Origin: Caballeronia sp. Lep1P3
Lineage (GTDB): Bacteria > Pseudomonadota > Gammaproteobacteria > Burkholderiales > Burkholderiaceae
Reading direction: 5' to 3'
Assembly: GCF_022879595.1 (NCBI RefSeq)
Contig: NZ_CP084266.1
Span: 124,001 to 188,000, forward strand
DNA: 64,000 bases
In this document: piece by piece, positions 49,000-58,335 of the stretch
Numbering within the stretch: the first letter of the stretch is position 1
Layout: the number at the start of each line of letters is the position of its first letter
Program-made: the position numbers and the translations under genes
Notes under the pieces: model-generated
Seen by the model: the letters and a program-made list of their open reading frames with translations, nothing else
Told to the model about the DNA's origin: nothing
Databases searched by the model: none

Positions 49000-50583
49000 T
49001 CAGAACACGCCGCGAAACACCCAGAACAGAAATCCCGCGAGCGCGATCGACACCGGCAGCGTCAGCACCCACGCGAGCGCGAGACTGCGCACCGTGCGCC
49101 ATTGCAAGCCGGAGCCGTTCGCGGCCATCGTCCCGGCGACGCCCGACGAGAGCACGTGCGTCGTGCTGACGGGCAGGCCGTACATATCGGCGGCGCCGAT
49201 GGTCAGCATCGCGACCATTTCTGCCGACGCGCCTTGTCCATACGTGAGATGCGTCTTGCCGATGCGCTCGCCCACCGTCACCACGATGCGCTTCCAGCCG
49301 ACCATCGTCCCCAGCCCGAGCGCGACCGCGACGGCGACTTTCACCCACGTCGGGATGAACTTCGTCGCGTGATCGAGCTGATGCTTGTAGTTGTCGACGA
49401 CGGCGAGATCGCTCGCGGAGAACGCGGGCGCCTTCTGCTTCTCCATCAGACGCAGCGCTTCGGACGCGATGTACATCTGATTGCGCACGTTGCGCACGTT
49501 GCCTTGCGGCACCGAGGCGATCGTCGCGCTCGGGCCGATTTGCGAATCGATGGACCCGATCAGCGCCTTCAGCGACGCGACGGTACCCGGCTCGAGCTTC
49601 TTCGTCTGCACGTACTTTTCGACTTGCTCGCGCGCATCGGACGCGGGCGCGGCGCCGCCGCTGTATCGGTCGAGCGCCTCGGATGCGCTGTGGCTCACCG
49701 CGAGAAACGTCTGCGTTTCCTCGGGCGTGACGGCCTTGTTGAGCGCGTAGGCAGTCGGGACGGTGCCGATCAGGATCAGCATGATGAGGCCCATGCCCTT
49801 TTGACCGTCGTTGGAGCCGTGCGCGAACGACACGCCGGTGCACGTCAGGATCAGCAGGCAGCGAATCCAGAACGGCGGCGGCGTGTTCTTCTTCGGCTCC
49901 TTGTAGAGCGCCGGCACGCGCACGACGAGTTTCAGCACATAGAGCAGGAGGCCCGCAAGCACGAAGCCGACGATCGGCGAAAAGAGCAGCGACTTGCCGA
50001 CCGACACCGCCTGACTCCAGTCGACGCCCGACGTTCCGTTGGTCCCGTGCAGCATCTGGTTCATGAGGCCGACGCCGATCACCGAGCCGATGAGCGTGTG
50101 CGAACTCGACGACGGCAGCCCGAGCGCCCAGGTGCCCAGATTCCAGATGATCGCCGCGATGAGGAGCGCGAAGACCATCGCGAAGCCCTGCGAGCTGCCG
50201 ACGCCGATGATCAGTTCCACCGGCAGCAGTTGCAGGATGCCGAACGCCACCGCGCCGCTCGAAATCAGCACGCCGATGAAGTTCCACGCGCCGGACCACA
50301 CGACGGCGAGATTCGGCGTGAGCGAATGCGTATAGATGACGGTGGCGACCGCGTTGGCCGTGTCGTGGAAACCGTTCACGAATTCGAACCCCAGCGCGAT
50401 CAGCAGTGCCACGCCGAGCAGAATGTACGGAAACACCGACGATTCGCGCACGGGTGCCAGGTCTTCGAAAAGATGCAGCACGCAGTAGACGGCGCCCGCG
50501 CCGATGGCGAGCAGAAATACGAGAAACGCGAGCCGCTGCCCCGGCGTGCGGCCCTGCGATTGGGGAAAGACAACCTGATTCAT
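49000..50583 (-). CDS. Low-affinity inorganic phosphate transporter, PiT family
   Basis: A 527-residue PiT-family symporter moving metal-phosphate or phosphate with a cation. The two PD001131 signatures are visible: FEFVNGFHDTANAVATVIYT near 67 and ADMYGLPVSTTHVLSSGVAG near 470. The core also has WALGLPSSSSHTLIG near 150 and GVSFAHGSNDGQKGMG near 265. A 100-residue hydrophilic insert at about 300-400 (SASEALDRYSG to KQKAPAFSASD) is cytoplasmic or periplasmic. The ATG at 50583 has AAAGGACG upstream. It is divergent from the ModE-type gene. No PhoU-like DUF47 gene is adjacent. Confidence 0.95.
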   Translation of the reverse strand: MNQVVFPQSQGRTPGQRLAFLVFLLAIGAGAVYCVLHLFEDLAPVRESSVFPYILLGVALLIALGFEFVNGFHDTANAVATVIYTHSLTPNLAVVWSGAWNFIGVLISSGAVAFGILQLLPVELIIGVGSSQGFAMVFALLIAAIIWNLGTWALGLPSSSSHTLIGSVIGVGLMNQMLHGTNGTSGVDWSQAVSVGKSLLFSPIVGFVLAGLLLYVLKLVVRVPALYKEPKKNTPPPFWIRCLLILTCTGVSFAHGSNDGQKGMGLIMLILIGTVPTAYALNKAVTPEETQTFLAVSHSASEALDRYSGGAAPASDAREQVEKYVQTKKLEPGTVASLKALIGSIDSQIGPSATIASVPQGNVRNVRNQMYIASEALRLMEKQKAPAFSASDLAVVDNYKHQLDHATKFIPTWVKVAVAVALGLGTMVGWKRIVVTVGERIGKTHLTYGQGASAEMVAMLTIGAADMYGLPVSTTHVLSSGVAGTMAANGSGLQWRTVRSLALAWVLTLPVSIALAGFLFWVFRGVF

Positions 50584-50806
50584 GTCGCGTCCTTTAGGCG
50601 TGGCGGTTTCGAGCGCTTGCGCCGGGCGAGAAGCCGGCGAGGGCTGAAGAGGCCATGTTTCATGGCGCATGTGTCGGTTTCATGACTTCGTGAACAGTTC
50701 TTGTTTCGTCTGACATGACGAGCAATCGTTGCCGAAGAGCATCGATATAATCGGCGGCATAGTGCGCGCGATTGACGCGCTTATTCGAACAATCGGGAGG
50801 CGACCG

Positions 50807-51631
50807 ATGACCATGACGACACCGCCTGCCCCGCGCGAGCCGCTCGAGTTCGCCGGCTCGGTATGGGTGAAAAGCGGCGACGAAACATTGGGCGGCGCGG
50901 CGCGCATCGCGCTGCTCGCCGCGATCCGCGACACCGGCTCCATCACCGCGGCGGCGAAAGCCGTCGGCATGAGTTATAAGGCGGCGTGGGATGCCGTCGA
51001 TACGATGAACAACCTCGCCGGCGAACAACTCGTCACGAGCGCCACAGGCGGGCGCGGCGGCGGCGGCACGACGGTGACGGCATCGGCGTTGCGGCTCATC
51101 GAGACGTACCGCGCGGTCGAGCGCGAGCATCGCAAATTCCTTCAACGTGTGGGCGAGGCCGTGGAAGGCTTCGAACGCGACTGGCAACTCATCGGGAGAC
51201 TGGGAATGAAAACGAGCGCACGCAACCAGCTTGCAGGGAAAGTCACGAAGATCACGCGCGGCGCGGTCAACGACGAAATCGAGCTGGGCTTGCCGGGCGG
51301 CCAGACGATCGTCGCGGTGGTCACGCACGAAAGCACCGAGGCGCTGGACTTGCGCGAAGGCGGCGACGCGTTCGCGCTCATCAAGGCGTCGTGGGTGATG
51401 CTGATGCAGGACGCGCCCGCGAAGCTGTCGGCGCGCAATCAGTTGCGCGGGACCATCGCGAGCGTCACGCGCGGCGCGGTCAATGCGGAAGTGACCTTGT
51501 CGCTCGACGATACGACGACGATCACCGCCATCATCACCAACCAGAGCGCCGAGACGCTCGGACTCGCGGAGGGCCAGAACGCAGTCGCGGTGATCAAGGC
51601 GTCGAGCGTGATCATCGGCGTGAACGACTGA
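50807..51631 (+). CDS. ModE-type molybdate-responsive transcriptional regulator with two Mop domains
   Basis: A 274-residue regulator. Residues about 25-110 are the winged helix-turn-helix (IRDTGSITAAAKAVGMSYKA, then AWDAVDTMNN); SGATGGRGGGG-like SATGGRGGGGTTVTASA forms the wing. Two molybdate-binding Mop/TOBE repeats follow, MKTSARNQLAGKVTKITRGA and LSARNQLRGTIASVTRGA. With molybdate bound, ModE proteins usually repress modABC, which are not in the window. GGGAGG six bases before the ATG fixes the start. A perfect TATAAT at 50746-50751 upstream is a likely -10. Confidence 0.93.
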   Translation: MTMTTPPAPREPLEFAGSVWVKSGDETLGGAARIALLAAIRDTGSITAAAKAVGMSYKAAWDAVDTMNNLAGEQLVTSATGGRGGGGTTVTASALRLIETYRAVEREHRKFLQRVGEAVEGFERDWQLIGRLGMKTSARNQLAGKVTKITRGAVNDEIELGLPGGQTIVAVVTHESTEALDLREGGDAFALIKASWVMLMQDAPAKLSARNQLRGTIASVTRGAVNAEVTLSLDDTTTITAIITNQSAETLGLAEGQNAVAVIKASSVIIGVND

Positions 51632-51639
51632 GCCAGCCG

Positions 51640-52338
51640 CTACGCGCGCGCTGCGGCCAGCGCACGCGGGGCGTCGAATTCCGCGCGGCGTTCGGGAATG
51701 CGGTAATTCTTTGTCTTCCAGCGCGCTCGCACATACGGGCGCTCGTGGCCGGACAGCCCGAGCGCGATCTCCGTGATCCAGTGCTGCGTCGGCACGGGCA
51801 CGCCGTGCAACGCCACGACGACGGCGGCAAGACTGGCCGCAACGGGCGTCGGCGAGAGCTTGCCCGGCTCCGCTTGCCACGCGATGCGCGCGAACGCCAG
51901 CGCGACGAACGCGCCGAGGATGCATCCGGCCACGACTTCCGACCACGAATGCGCGTTGACCGCGACGCGCGAACCGCCGACCGCCGCCCCGAGCAGCAAG
52001 CCGATTGCGACGCCGCCTGCGCGAATGGCCCCGCGCGCGGGCAACAGCGCGACAAACAGGGCGACGGGCAGGACGGATGTCGCCATGAACGCGTGACCGC
52101 TGATGCCCGTGAAATCGAGGTCGCGCATGCCGATTCCCCAGCCGATGAACGCGATCTTACTCAGCGCCACCGCGCCGCTGCCCGCGCCGAGCAGCCCGAG
52201 CCATTCGAACGTGTACTTCCAGCGATAGCCGAGCGCAAGCCACGCGGCCGCGGCCAGCGCGACAGGCAACATGACGCCGATGCTGCCGAGCGCCGTAACG
52301 CTCATCCAGAGAGAACGTGGTATTTGAAAATCGGTCAC
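51640..52338 (-). CDS. PAP2-family phosphatase, membrane
   Basis: A 232-residue membrane protein with about six hydrophobic segments and the PAP2 motifs FTGISGHAFMATSVLP (SGH) and GGSRVAVNAHSWSEVVAG (SRxxxxxH); the first lysine/arginine motif is weak. Members remove phosphate from lipid phosphates such as undecaprenyl pyrophosphate or phosphatidic acid. The C-terminal 50 residues are polar. It is convergent with the ModE gene, with eight bases between stops. Confidence 0.88.
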   Translation of the reverse strand: MTDFQIPRSLWMSVTALGSIGVMLPVALAAAAWLALGYRWKYTFEWLGLLGAGSGAVALSKIAFIGWGIGMRDLDFTGISGHAFMATSVLPVALFVALLPARGAIRAGGVAIGLLLGAAVGGSRVAVNAHSWSEVVAGCILGAFVALAFARIAWQAEPGKLSPTPVAASLAAVVVALHGVPVPTQHWITEIALGLSGHERPYVRARWKTKNYRIPERRAEFDAPRALAAARA

Positions 52339-52628
52339 GGTGTTGGTACGGGTGTTGCTGCACTGCGACAGAGATGCAGTCGAAAGCGTGAGGCAGTGCA
52401 GCAGTATACCGCTTCGGACGGAGACTAAATGTGCTGCCCGGTTTGGGCGTTTACAGGCGTATTCTGTCGCTATTTATCGGATACTGCGCCTAAAAGACGC
52501 CTTCTCGCTACCGAAAGACGCGGCGCATTCGAGCTAGCTCGCCCAAATGGTGTTATTGTGCAATGCAACAACGCGACGCGTCGATCACCGAGCGCGTCGT
52601 CCGATTCATGTGTAGAGGAACCAGCCGA

Positions 52629-53786
52629 ATGTCGAAAAGCCTTACCAAACTCTGGTTGCGCGGCTTGAGACGCATGGTCGCTGGCGAAGTCGAACCGATC
52701 CGCGTTCCGAAGCCGCGTGCTGCGGGCAAGCCGGGCCGCGCCAAAACCGTCAAGTCCAAGCTCAAGTCCGGCGCGGCCGCCAAAGCCGCCGCCGCACCCG
52801 CGTTCACGCGCCCCTCGACGGGCGAATCGCGCGTGCGGCCGCGTGCGTCGGCCTGGGCGCGCGGCAAATGGGACCGCTCGTATCACTCCGCGCCGCCCAC
52901 AGCCGGCCGCTTCGTGAACCATCTCTCCTACGCGCTGTACGTGCCGCCGAAGGCCGGCCTCGGAAAGCTCCCGCTCGTGGTGATGCTCCACGGTTGCCAG
53001 CAGAGCGCCGACGAGTTCGCGCAGGGCACGCGCATGAATCTGCTCGCTGACAAGTACGGCTTCGCGGTGCTTTATCCCGAGCAGTCGAAACACGATCACC
53101 CGCATCGCTGCTGGCGCTGGTACGAGGATTCGAGCAGTGGCGGCGGCGGCGAGGCGGCCTCGATCGTCTCCCTGATTCGCGCGGCCGTCGCGCAGCACGA
53201 CTTCGACCCCGAGCGCATCTACCTCGCGGGAATGTCGGCGGGCGCGGGCCTCGCGGCATTGCTCGCCATCAGATATCCCCAACTGTTCGCCGCCGTGGGG
53301 CTGCATTCGGGCGTCGTCTTCGGCGAGGCGAATTCCGCCATCGGCGCGATGGACGTCATGCGGCGCGGCAGTCGCAGCGACCCGGTCACGCTGATCGACG
53401 CCGCCGTCGATGTCCGCGACTATCCCGGCATGCCGGCGGTCATCGTTCACGGCGAACTGGATTCGGTCGTGTCGGCGACGAACGCCGAGCAACTCACGCA
53501 GCAGTTTCTGCGGCTGAACGGCTTCATCGATGCAGCGGGGAATCGCCGCGCCGGCGATCTTCGCGAGGAAACGCATGCGGACGGCGTCGTGCGCGATTAC
53601 TTCAAAAGCGGACGACGCGTCGTGAAGACGTCGATCGTGCGCGGGCTGGGCCACTCGTGGGCCGGCGGCGACGACACGGTGGCTTTCCATTCGTCGAAAG
53701 GGCCGGATTCAGCCGCGATGCTCTGGGAGTTTTTCAAGCACCAGCGGCGCTCCAATGAGGCCGCGCGGGATGCATTCGTGGCGTGA
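52629..53786 (+). CDS. PHB depolymerase-family esterase
   Basis: A 385-residue alpha/beta hydrolase of the PHB-depolymerase/LpqC family. The start is basic and alanine-rich (residues 1-60) without a clear signal peptide. The catalytic parts are LVVMLHGCQQSADEFAQGTR (oxyanion hole), YLAGMSAGAGLAALLA (GxSxG, Ser about 201), VIVHGELDSVVSA (Asp) and GLGHSWAGGDDT (His). Substrates may be polyester oligomers or feruloyl-type esters; without a leader an intracellular oligomer hydrolase fits best. The ATG at 52629 has GAGGAA ahead; an upstream ATG at 52563 is less likely. Confidence 0.9.
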   Translation: MSKSLTKLWLRGLRRMVAGEVEPIRVPKPRAAGKPGRAKTVKSKLKSGAAAKAAAAPAFTRPSTGESRVRPRASAWARGKWDRSYHSAPPTAGRFVNHLSYALYVPPKAGLGKLPLVVMLHGCQQSADEFAQGTRMNLLADKYGFAVLYPEQSKHDHPHRCWRWYEDSSSGGGGEAASIVSLIRAAVAQHDFDPERIYLAGMSAGAGLAALLAIRYPQLFAAVGLHSGVVFGEANSAIGAMDVMRRGSRSDPVTLIDAAVDVRDYPGMPAVIVHGELDSVVSATNAEQLTQQFLRLNGFIDAAGNRRAGDLREETHADGVVRDYFKSGRRVVKTSIVRGLGHSWAGGDDTVAFHSSKGPDSAAMLWEFFKHQRRSNEAARDAFVA

Positions 53787-53876
53787 CGCGCCGGACGCAT
53801 TGTTTCGGGTGTTGCAAAATCGTCTTTAGTATCAGCGTTCTAGCGGTAAAGGCTGGCGTCGAATCAGGGATTACCC

Positions 53877-53882
53877 TATAAT
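53877..53882 (+). promoter_or_regulatory. -10 element upstream of the DUF3563 gene
   Basis: A perfect TATAAT follows AGGGATTACCCT, a 4-base-arm palindrome, 43 bases ahead of the ATG at 53925; GTAACCCT just downstream pairs approximately with AGGGATTAC. A repressor or activator site near the promoter is plausible. Confidence 0.5.
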
Positions 53883-53924
53883 CACCTTCATAGGTAGTAA
53901 CCCTAGTTTCCAGCGAGGCCCAAC

Positions 53925-54098
53925 ATGTTCCTGCTCTCCCGCATTTTCCTTTTCCTGACCAAGTCCGCCGACCAGCGCGATCGCGAACGTGACGACGCAT
54001 ACCTCGCTGAAGCCACCGACATTTACGACCTCGAATACCGCATGAAGAAGCTGGACCAGCGCGCTGCGGCACGTCATCCGTCGTGGATGTCCAACTGA
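53925..54098 (+). CDS. DUF3563 family small protein (57 aa)
   Basis: A 57-residue protein beginning MFLLSRIFLFLTKSADQRDR and carrying the DUF3563 signature DAYLAEATDIYDLEYRMKKL before a basic end. The first 12 residues are hydrophobic, the rest an acidic/basic helix. Function unknown; the family is common in Burkholderiaceae. Its own promoter and a strong terminator make it a single-gene unit. Confidence 0.85.
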   Translation: MFLLSRIFLFLTKSADQRDRERDDAYLAEATDIYDLEYRMKKLDQRAAARHPSWMSN

Positions 54099-54134
54099 GC
54101 GGGTTTAATCGCGCAGCTTCGAGCGCATGAGAAA

Positions 54135-54154
54135 AGCCGGCCTGTGAGCCGGCT
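54135..54154. terminator. Rho-independent terminator after DUF3563
   Basis: AGCCGGC/GCCGGCT stem with a 6-base loop, A run before and T5 after. It sits between the convergent DUF3563 and BPSS1780 genes and can serve both. Confidence 0.9.
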
Positions 54155-54190
54155 TTTTGTCGTCTGCGCGCAGCCGGGGCCGCGCGAAAA

Positions 54191-55012
54191 TCAGGCGCCC
54201 GGCGCGCCGGACGCGGTCGGCAGATCGGGCGCGTCGGGCGTCTGCACGCCGAAGCATCCGCGATACGTCGCGTAGAACGAGCAGTACAGCGCCGTCGTCA
54301 CGACGATGGACGCGGGCATCAGCACGGCGAACGCCATGTCCTGTCCCGCGCCGAGCGCCTGCATCAGCGCGGTCAGCCCGAAGGAGACCGTGAGCGCGAC
54401 CGCGATCCATATCACGCCGTACAGGATGAACGCGCCGCGATTGCGCCAGCACGACACGACGCTGAAAAAGAGCGCCTTGGCCGTCGAGACGTCGTGCCAC
54501 GCGACGAGAACCGGCGCGAACCAGAAGAGCATCGCGACCGGCAGATAGCACGCCATCGCGACGATGACCGCGAGCGGGCTGAAGCTCGCCGCCATCGTTT
54601 CCGGATCGCCGGACGGGGAATTGCCCATCATCAGGCCGAGCAGCACGCCGCCGTCCACGAGCGCGGACATCGCGAAGATGACCGCCATCGCCGCGACATA
54701 CAGCGCGCCGAGCACCAGCAGCCGCCGCGCGACCACGCTGCCGTAGGAGCGGAAACCGTCGACGAGGATCGTCGGCCAGACGGGTTTGCCGGCGACCGTG
54801 TTCCGGCACGCCGCCATGAAGCCGACCGCGACGCCCGGAATGAAGAGCAGCGGCAATAACGGGCCGATGACCGGCACGCGCGAGATCAGCGTCATCACGA
54901 ACAGATAGGCGAAGAACACCGTGAGGAACGCGAACGGGTTGCGGCGGAACAGCCAGATGCCCTGGCGAAACCACACGTAGCCGGTCTTGGCGGGAACTTC
55001 GATGAGTCGCAT
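54191..55012 (-). CDS. BPSS1780-family membrane protein
   Basis: A 273-residue membrane protein with five or six hydrophobic segments; the start MRLIEVPAKTGYVWFRQGIW and the segment GIWLFRRNPFAFLTVFFAYL mark the family, named from Burkholderia pseudomallei. Function unknown. It begins 14 bases after the homoserine kinase stop, so the two form an operon; the pairing recurs in beta-proteobacteria as far as I know. Confidence 0.88.
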   Translation of the reverse strand: MRLIEVPAKTGYVWFRQGIWLFRRNPFAFLTVFFAYLFVMTLISRVPVIGPLLPLLFIPGVAVGFMAACRNTVAGKPVWPTILVDGFRSYGSVVARRLLVLGALYVAAMAVIFAMSALVDGGVLLGLMMGNSPSGDPETMAASFSPLAVIVAMACYLPVAMLFWFAPVLVAWHDVSTAKALFFSVVSCWRNRGAFILYGVIWIAVALTVSFGLTALMQALGAGQDMAFAVLMPASIVVTTALYCSFYATYRGCFGVQTPDAPDLPTASGAPGA

Positions 55013-55026
55013 GAGTGATCGCAGGA

Positions 55027-56004
55027 TTACCGTTGAGCGGAGGAAGACGCGGCCGCGGCGCTGACGCGCTCGCGCAGGATGCGTTCGAAGTGGCCGGGAT
55101 CGTGCGCGTTCAGCATTTGCGCTTCGCGCGGACGATGAAAGTCATACAGGCGCGAGACCCAGAAACGCATGGCGCCGGCGCGCAGCATGTCGTTCCAGTG
55201 GCGCTCTTCGGCCGGCGTGAACGGGCGCACGGTCTGATAGGCGCGCAGGAGCGCATCGACGCGCGCGGCGTCGAGCGCGCCCGTCGCGAGATCGATGCAC
55301 CAGTCGTTCACCGTCACGGCGACGTCGAAGAGCCACTTGTCGACGCCCGCGAAGTAGAAGTCGAAGAACCCGCCGAGCCGCGCGTGGTCGATGCCGTGCG
55401 CGAAGAGCACGTTGTCGCGGAAAAGATCGCAATGGCAGGGGCCTTCGGGCAGCGCGGCGTAGTCGGCCGAACTGAAGAACGCGGCCTGATGCGCGAGTTC
55501 CGACTCGATCAGCGCGCGCTGGCTCGCGCTCAGAAACCCGACGATGGCGGGCACGTTCTCCTGCCACCACGCCAAGCTGCGCAGATTCGGCTGATGCCGC
55601 GCGAAATCGCGGCCCGCGAGGTGCATGCGCGCGAGCATCTGCCCGACTTCGATGCAGTGCGCGGGCGTCGGCACGAGTTCCGGCGCGCCTTCGAGCTTCG
55701 TGACGATGGCTGCGGGCTTGCCATTCAGCATGCCGAAGAGCGACCCGTCGCGGCGCGGCATCGGATCGGGCACCGGCACGCGATGCGACGCGAGATGGCG
55801 CATCAGGTCCAGATAGAACGGAAGCTGCGTCGAGCTGAGATTTTCGAAGATCGTCAGCACGTACTCGCCATGCGTCGTCGTGAGAAAGAAGTTGCTGTTC
55901 TCGATGCCCGACTGGATGCCGCGAAATTCGACGGCATCGCCGAGATCGTAATGTTGCAGCCAGTCGCCGAGTTCGGCGTCAGAGACGGGGGTGAATACGG
56001 CCAT
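55027..56004 (-). CDS. thrB: Homoserine kinase (ThrB, aminoglycoside-phosphotransferase fold)
   Basis: A 325-residue kinase that phosphorylates homoserine on the way to threonine. It belongs to the APH-type ThrB of pseudomonads and beta-proteobacteria, not the GHMP-type of enterics. Motifs: [31 protein letters not shown] (phosphate loop), [13 protein letters not shown] (catalytic Asp about 190) and [20 protein letters not shown] (metal Asp). The neighbouring DUF2782 and polA genes are its usual partners in this group. Confidence 0.95.
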   Translation of the reverse strand: MAVFTPVSDAELGDWLQHYDLGDAVEFRGIQSGIENSNFFLTTTHGEYVLTIFENLSSTQLPFYLDLMRHLASHRVPVPDPMPRRDGSLFGMLNGKPAAIVTKLEGAPELVPTPAHCIEVGQMLARMHLAGRDFARHQPNLRSLAWWQENVPAIVGFLSASQRALIESELAHQAAFFSSADYAALPEGPCHCDLFRDNVLFAHGIDHARLGGFFDFYFAGVDKWLFDVAVTVNDWCIDLATGALDAARVDALLRAYQTVRPFTPAEERHWNDMLRAGAMRFWVSRLYDFHRPREAQMLNAHDPGHFERILRERVSAAAASSSAQR

Positions 56005-56051
56005 GCAGGAAACGTCGGTCGGTGAATGGCCCGTGGCGGGCCGAATGACGA

Positions 56052-56074
56052 AGCCCGCTCGAAGTGAGCGGGCT
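56052..56074 (-). terminator. Probable hairpin terminator between DUF2782 and thrB
   Basis: AGCCCGCT/AGCGGGCT stem of 8 bp with a 7-base loop, followed on the minus strand by a weak T-rich stretch. It lies 19 bases past the DUF2782 stop. Confidence 0.55.
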
Positions 56075-56092
56075 CCAAGCTAATGGGCGATG

Positions 56093-56503
56093 TCAGTAAC
56101 GCAGATTCACGGACGGCAGGCGCGTGCTAGCGCGGCCGTTGTCGCGCACTTGCGGCGACGTGTCCGCCGGCGCGCTCATCTGATAACGCGTGCCGAAATT
56201 CGAATGCACGTTGATCTCGACCGGCTTGCCCTTGTCGCGATACTCGGTGATTTCCGTCCCGTTCGGGCTCAATTCGTGAAAGCTCGGCGTGCGCGGGGGC
56301 GAAATCTCGACCTTGGAACTGACGTTCGCGGGCGGGCGATTGATGGACTTGAGATCGGGAAGGCCCGCTGCTTCTTCCGGCGACATGGCGTGCGCCGCCG
56401 GTTGCGCCGCCTGTGGATTCACGTTCGGCATCGGCTGCGCGTTCGCGCCAATGCTCGCGGCGGCGAGGACTGCCGCGGCGGCGGCAGAAAGAAGCGGCTT
56501 CAT
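56093..56503 (-). CDS. DUF2782 family secreted protein
   Basis: A 136-residue protein with a Sec signal peptide (MKPLLSAAAAAVLAAASIGA, cleavage after ANA). The mature part is proline-rich at first, then has the DUF2782 core GTEITEYRDKGKPVEINVHS and GTRYQMS. Periplasmic and of unknown function. The ATG at 56503 has GGAG ahead. It comes just upstream of thrB on the same strand, as in related genomes. Confidence 0.85.
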   Translation of the reverse strand: MKPLLSAAAAAVLAAASIGANAQPMPNVNPQAAQPAAHAMSPEEAAGLPDLKSINRPPANVSSKVEISPPRTPSFHELSPNGTEITEYRDKGKPVEINVHSNFGTRYQMSAPADTSPQVRDNGRASTRLPSVNLRY

Positions 56504-56677
56504 GATAGTTCTCCAGGGATGGCCGGATTCTAGCAAACCCTAGTGACGCCTACGCGCTGCCGGTTCAGCGTCGGAATCGCGAAACGCGGGCCGCCGCGCG
56601 ATAGGGGCTTCATGGCGCGCGCATTCTTCCGTGTTAATGTCGTTTGACCGAGAGGCATTCAAGACGGATACAAGATC

Positions 56678-58204
56678 ATGACAACCGACCGCACGCTGAC
56701 CACGCAGGGCACGCCCGCCAACGACTTCCCGACCGAATCTTTCGACGATCCCGTCGCCGCGGTCACGCGCCTTTCCGCGATCTACGAAGCGAATACCGCC
56801 TTCTTGCGCGATGCCTTCGCGCGCTACCGTCGCAACGAGCAGTTCGCGCATCGCGTGCGCGCGTGCTATCCGTTCGTGCGCATCCGGACCGAACTCAATA
56901 CGCACATCGATTCGCGCCGCTCTTACGGCTTCGTCGCCGGGCCGGGCATCTTCGAGACGACGATCACGCGCCCCGACCTCTTTGGCGACTACTACCGCGA
57001 GCAGCTGCGGCTCCTTGCCAAGAATCATCACGTAGGCATCGAAGTGGGCGTATCGGCCCAGCCGATTCCCATTCACTTCGCGTTCGCGGAAGGCATCCAT
57101 CTCGAAGGCGATCTCGACCGCGACCGCCTGCTCGCGATGCGCAACGTGTTCGATACGCCCGATCTCGCGCTCCTCGACGACCGCATCGTGAACGGCACAT
57201 ACGAGCCGGCGGCGGGCGAGCCGCATCCGCTCGCGCTCTTCACGGCGGCGCGCGTGGATTTTTCGCTGCATCGGCTGCGGCATTACACGGCGACTTCGCC
57301 GACGCATTTCCAGAACTACGTGCTGTACACGAACTATCAGTTCTACATCGACGAGTTCGTGAAGCTCGGCCGCGCGCTGATGTCGCGCGCCGACGATGAA
57401 GAGACGCGCGCGTATCGCAGCGAGTATTCGTCGTTCGTGGAGCCGGGCGATGTCATCACGTACAACGCGAATCTCGGCGAGCAACCCGAGGAAGGCGCGT
57501 CGCCCGCGCGTCTGCCGCAGATGCCGGCGTATCACCTGAAGCGCGCCGACGGCAGCGGCATCACGATGGTGAATATCGGCGTGGGACCGTCCAACGCGAA
57601 GACGATCACGGATCACATCGCGGTGCTGCGTCCGCACGCGTGGATCATGCTCGGCCACTGCGCGGGGCTGCGCAACACGCAGCGTCTGGGCGACTACGTG
57701 CTCGCGCACGGCTATGTGCGTGAGGATCATGTGCTCGATGCCGATTTGCCGCTCTGGGTGCCGATTCCCGCGCTCGCGGAAGTGCAGGTCGCGCTGGAGA
57801 AGGCTGTCGCGCAGGTGACGCAGCTCGAAGGCGTCGAACTCAAGCGCGTGATGCGGACGGGGACGGTCGCGAGCGTCGATAATCGCAACTGGGAATTGCG
57901 GGAGCATCGCGAGCCGGTGCAGCGGCTGTCGCAAAGCCGCGCGATTGCGCTGGATATGGAAAGCGCGACGATCGCCGCGAACGGCTTTCGCTTTCGCGTG
58001 CCGTATGGAACGCTGCTATGCGTATCCGATAAACCGCTGCATGGCGAACTCAAGCTGCCGGGAATGGCGGATCAGTTTTATCGCGCGCAGGTGGATCAGC
58101 ACTTGCAGATTGGCGTGAAGGCAATGGAGTTGCTGCGAATGAACGGCTTGTCGAAGCTGCATTCGCGCAAGTTGCGGAGCTTTGCGGAGGTGGCGTTTCA
58201 GTAA
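56678..58204 (+). CDS. amn: AMP nucleosidase
   Basis: A 508-residue enzyme that cleaves AMP to adenine and ribose-5-phosphate in purine salvage. An N-terminal Amn-specific domain (residues about 20-190, YEANTAFLRDAFARYRRNEQ) precedes the nucleoside-phosphorylase-like catalytic domain. The catalytic domain has VNIGVGPSNAKTITDHIAVL, AWIMLGHCAGLRNTQRLGDY and AIALDMESATIAANGFRFRV (the Asp/Glu-Met-Glu set for base and ribose binding). Full length. It is convergent with the LOG-type gene, another enzyme that acts on nucleoside 5'-monophosphates. Confidence 0.95.
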   Translation: MTTDRTLTTQGTPANDFPTESFDDPVAAVTRLSAIYEANTAFLRDAFARYRRNEQFAHRVRACYPFVRIRTELNTHIDSRRSYGFVAGPGIFETTITRPDLFGDYYREQLRLLAKNHHVGIEVGVSAQPIPIHFAFAEGIHLEGDLDRDRLLAMRNVFDTPDLALLDDRIVNGTYEPAAGEPHPLALFTAARVDFSLHRLRHYTATSPTHFQNYVLYTNYQFYIDEFVKLGRALMSRADDEETRAYRSEYSSFVEPGDVITYNANLGEQPEEGASPARLPQMPAYHLKRADGSGITMVNIGVGPSNAKTITDHIAVLRPHAWIMLGHCAGLRNTQRLGDYVLAHGYVREDHVLDADLPLWVPIPALAEVQVALEKAVAQVTQLEGVELKRVMRTGTVASVDNRNWELREHREPVQRLSQSRAIALDMESATIAANGFRFRVPYGTLLCVSDKPLHGELKLPGMADQFYRAQVDQHLQIGVKAMELLRMNGLSKLHSRKLRSFAEVAFQ

Positions 58205-58293
58205 GCTGCGTCGATCGAAAGCGGGCGTTATGGCGCCGCCCGCAGTGCCTTTGTCCAGCGCTCGTGATTGAAGAGCATGGCATGCATGAAAGA

Positions 58294-58324
58294 GACGAGG
58301 CCAACGCATAACGTCGGCCTCGTC
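58294..58324. terminator. Probable bidirectional terminator between amn and the LOG-type gene
   Basis: GACGAGGCC/GGCCTCGTC stem of 9 bp with a 13-base loop in the 131-base gap between convergent genes. T runs are weak on both sides. Confidence 0.55.
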
Positions 58325-58335
58325 GTCTTCACGCA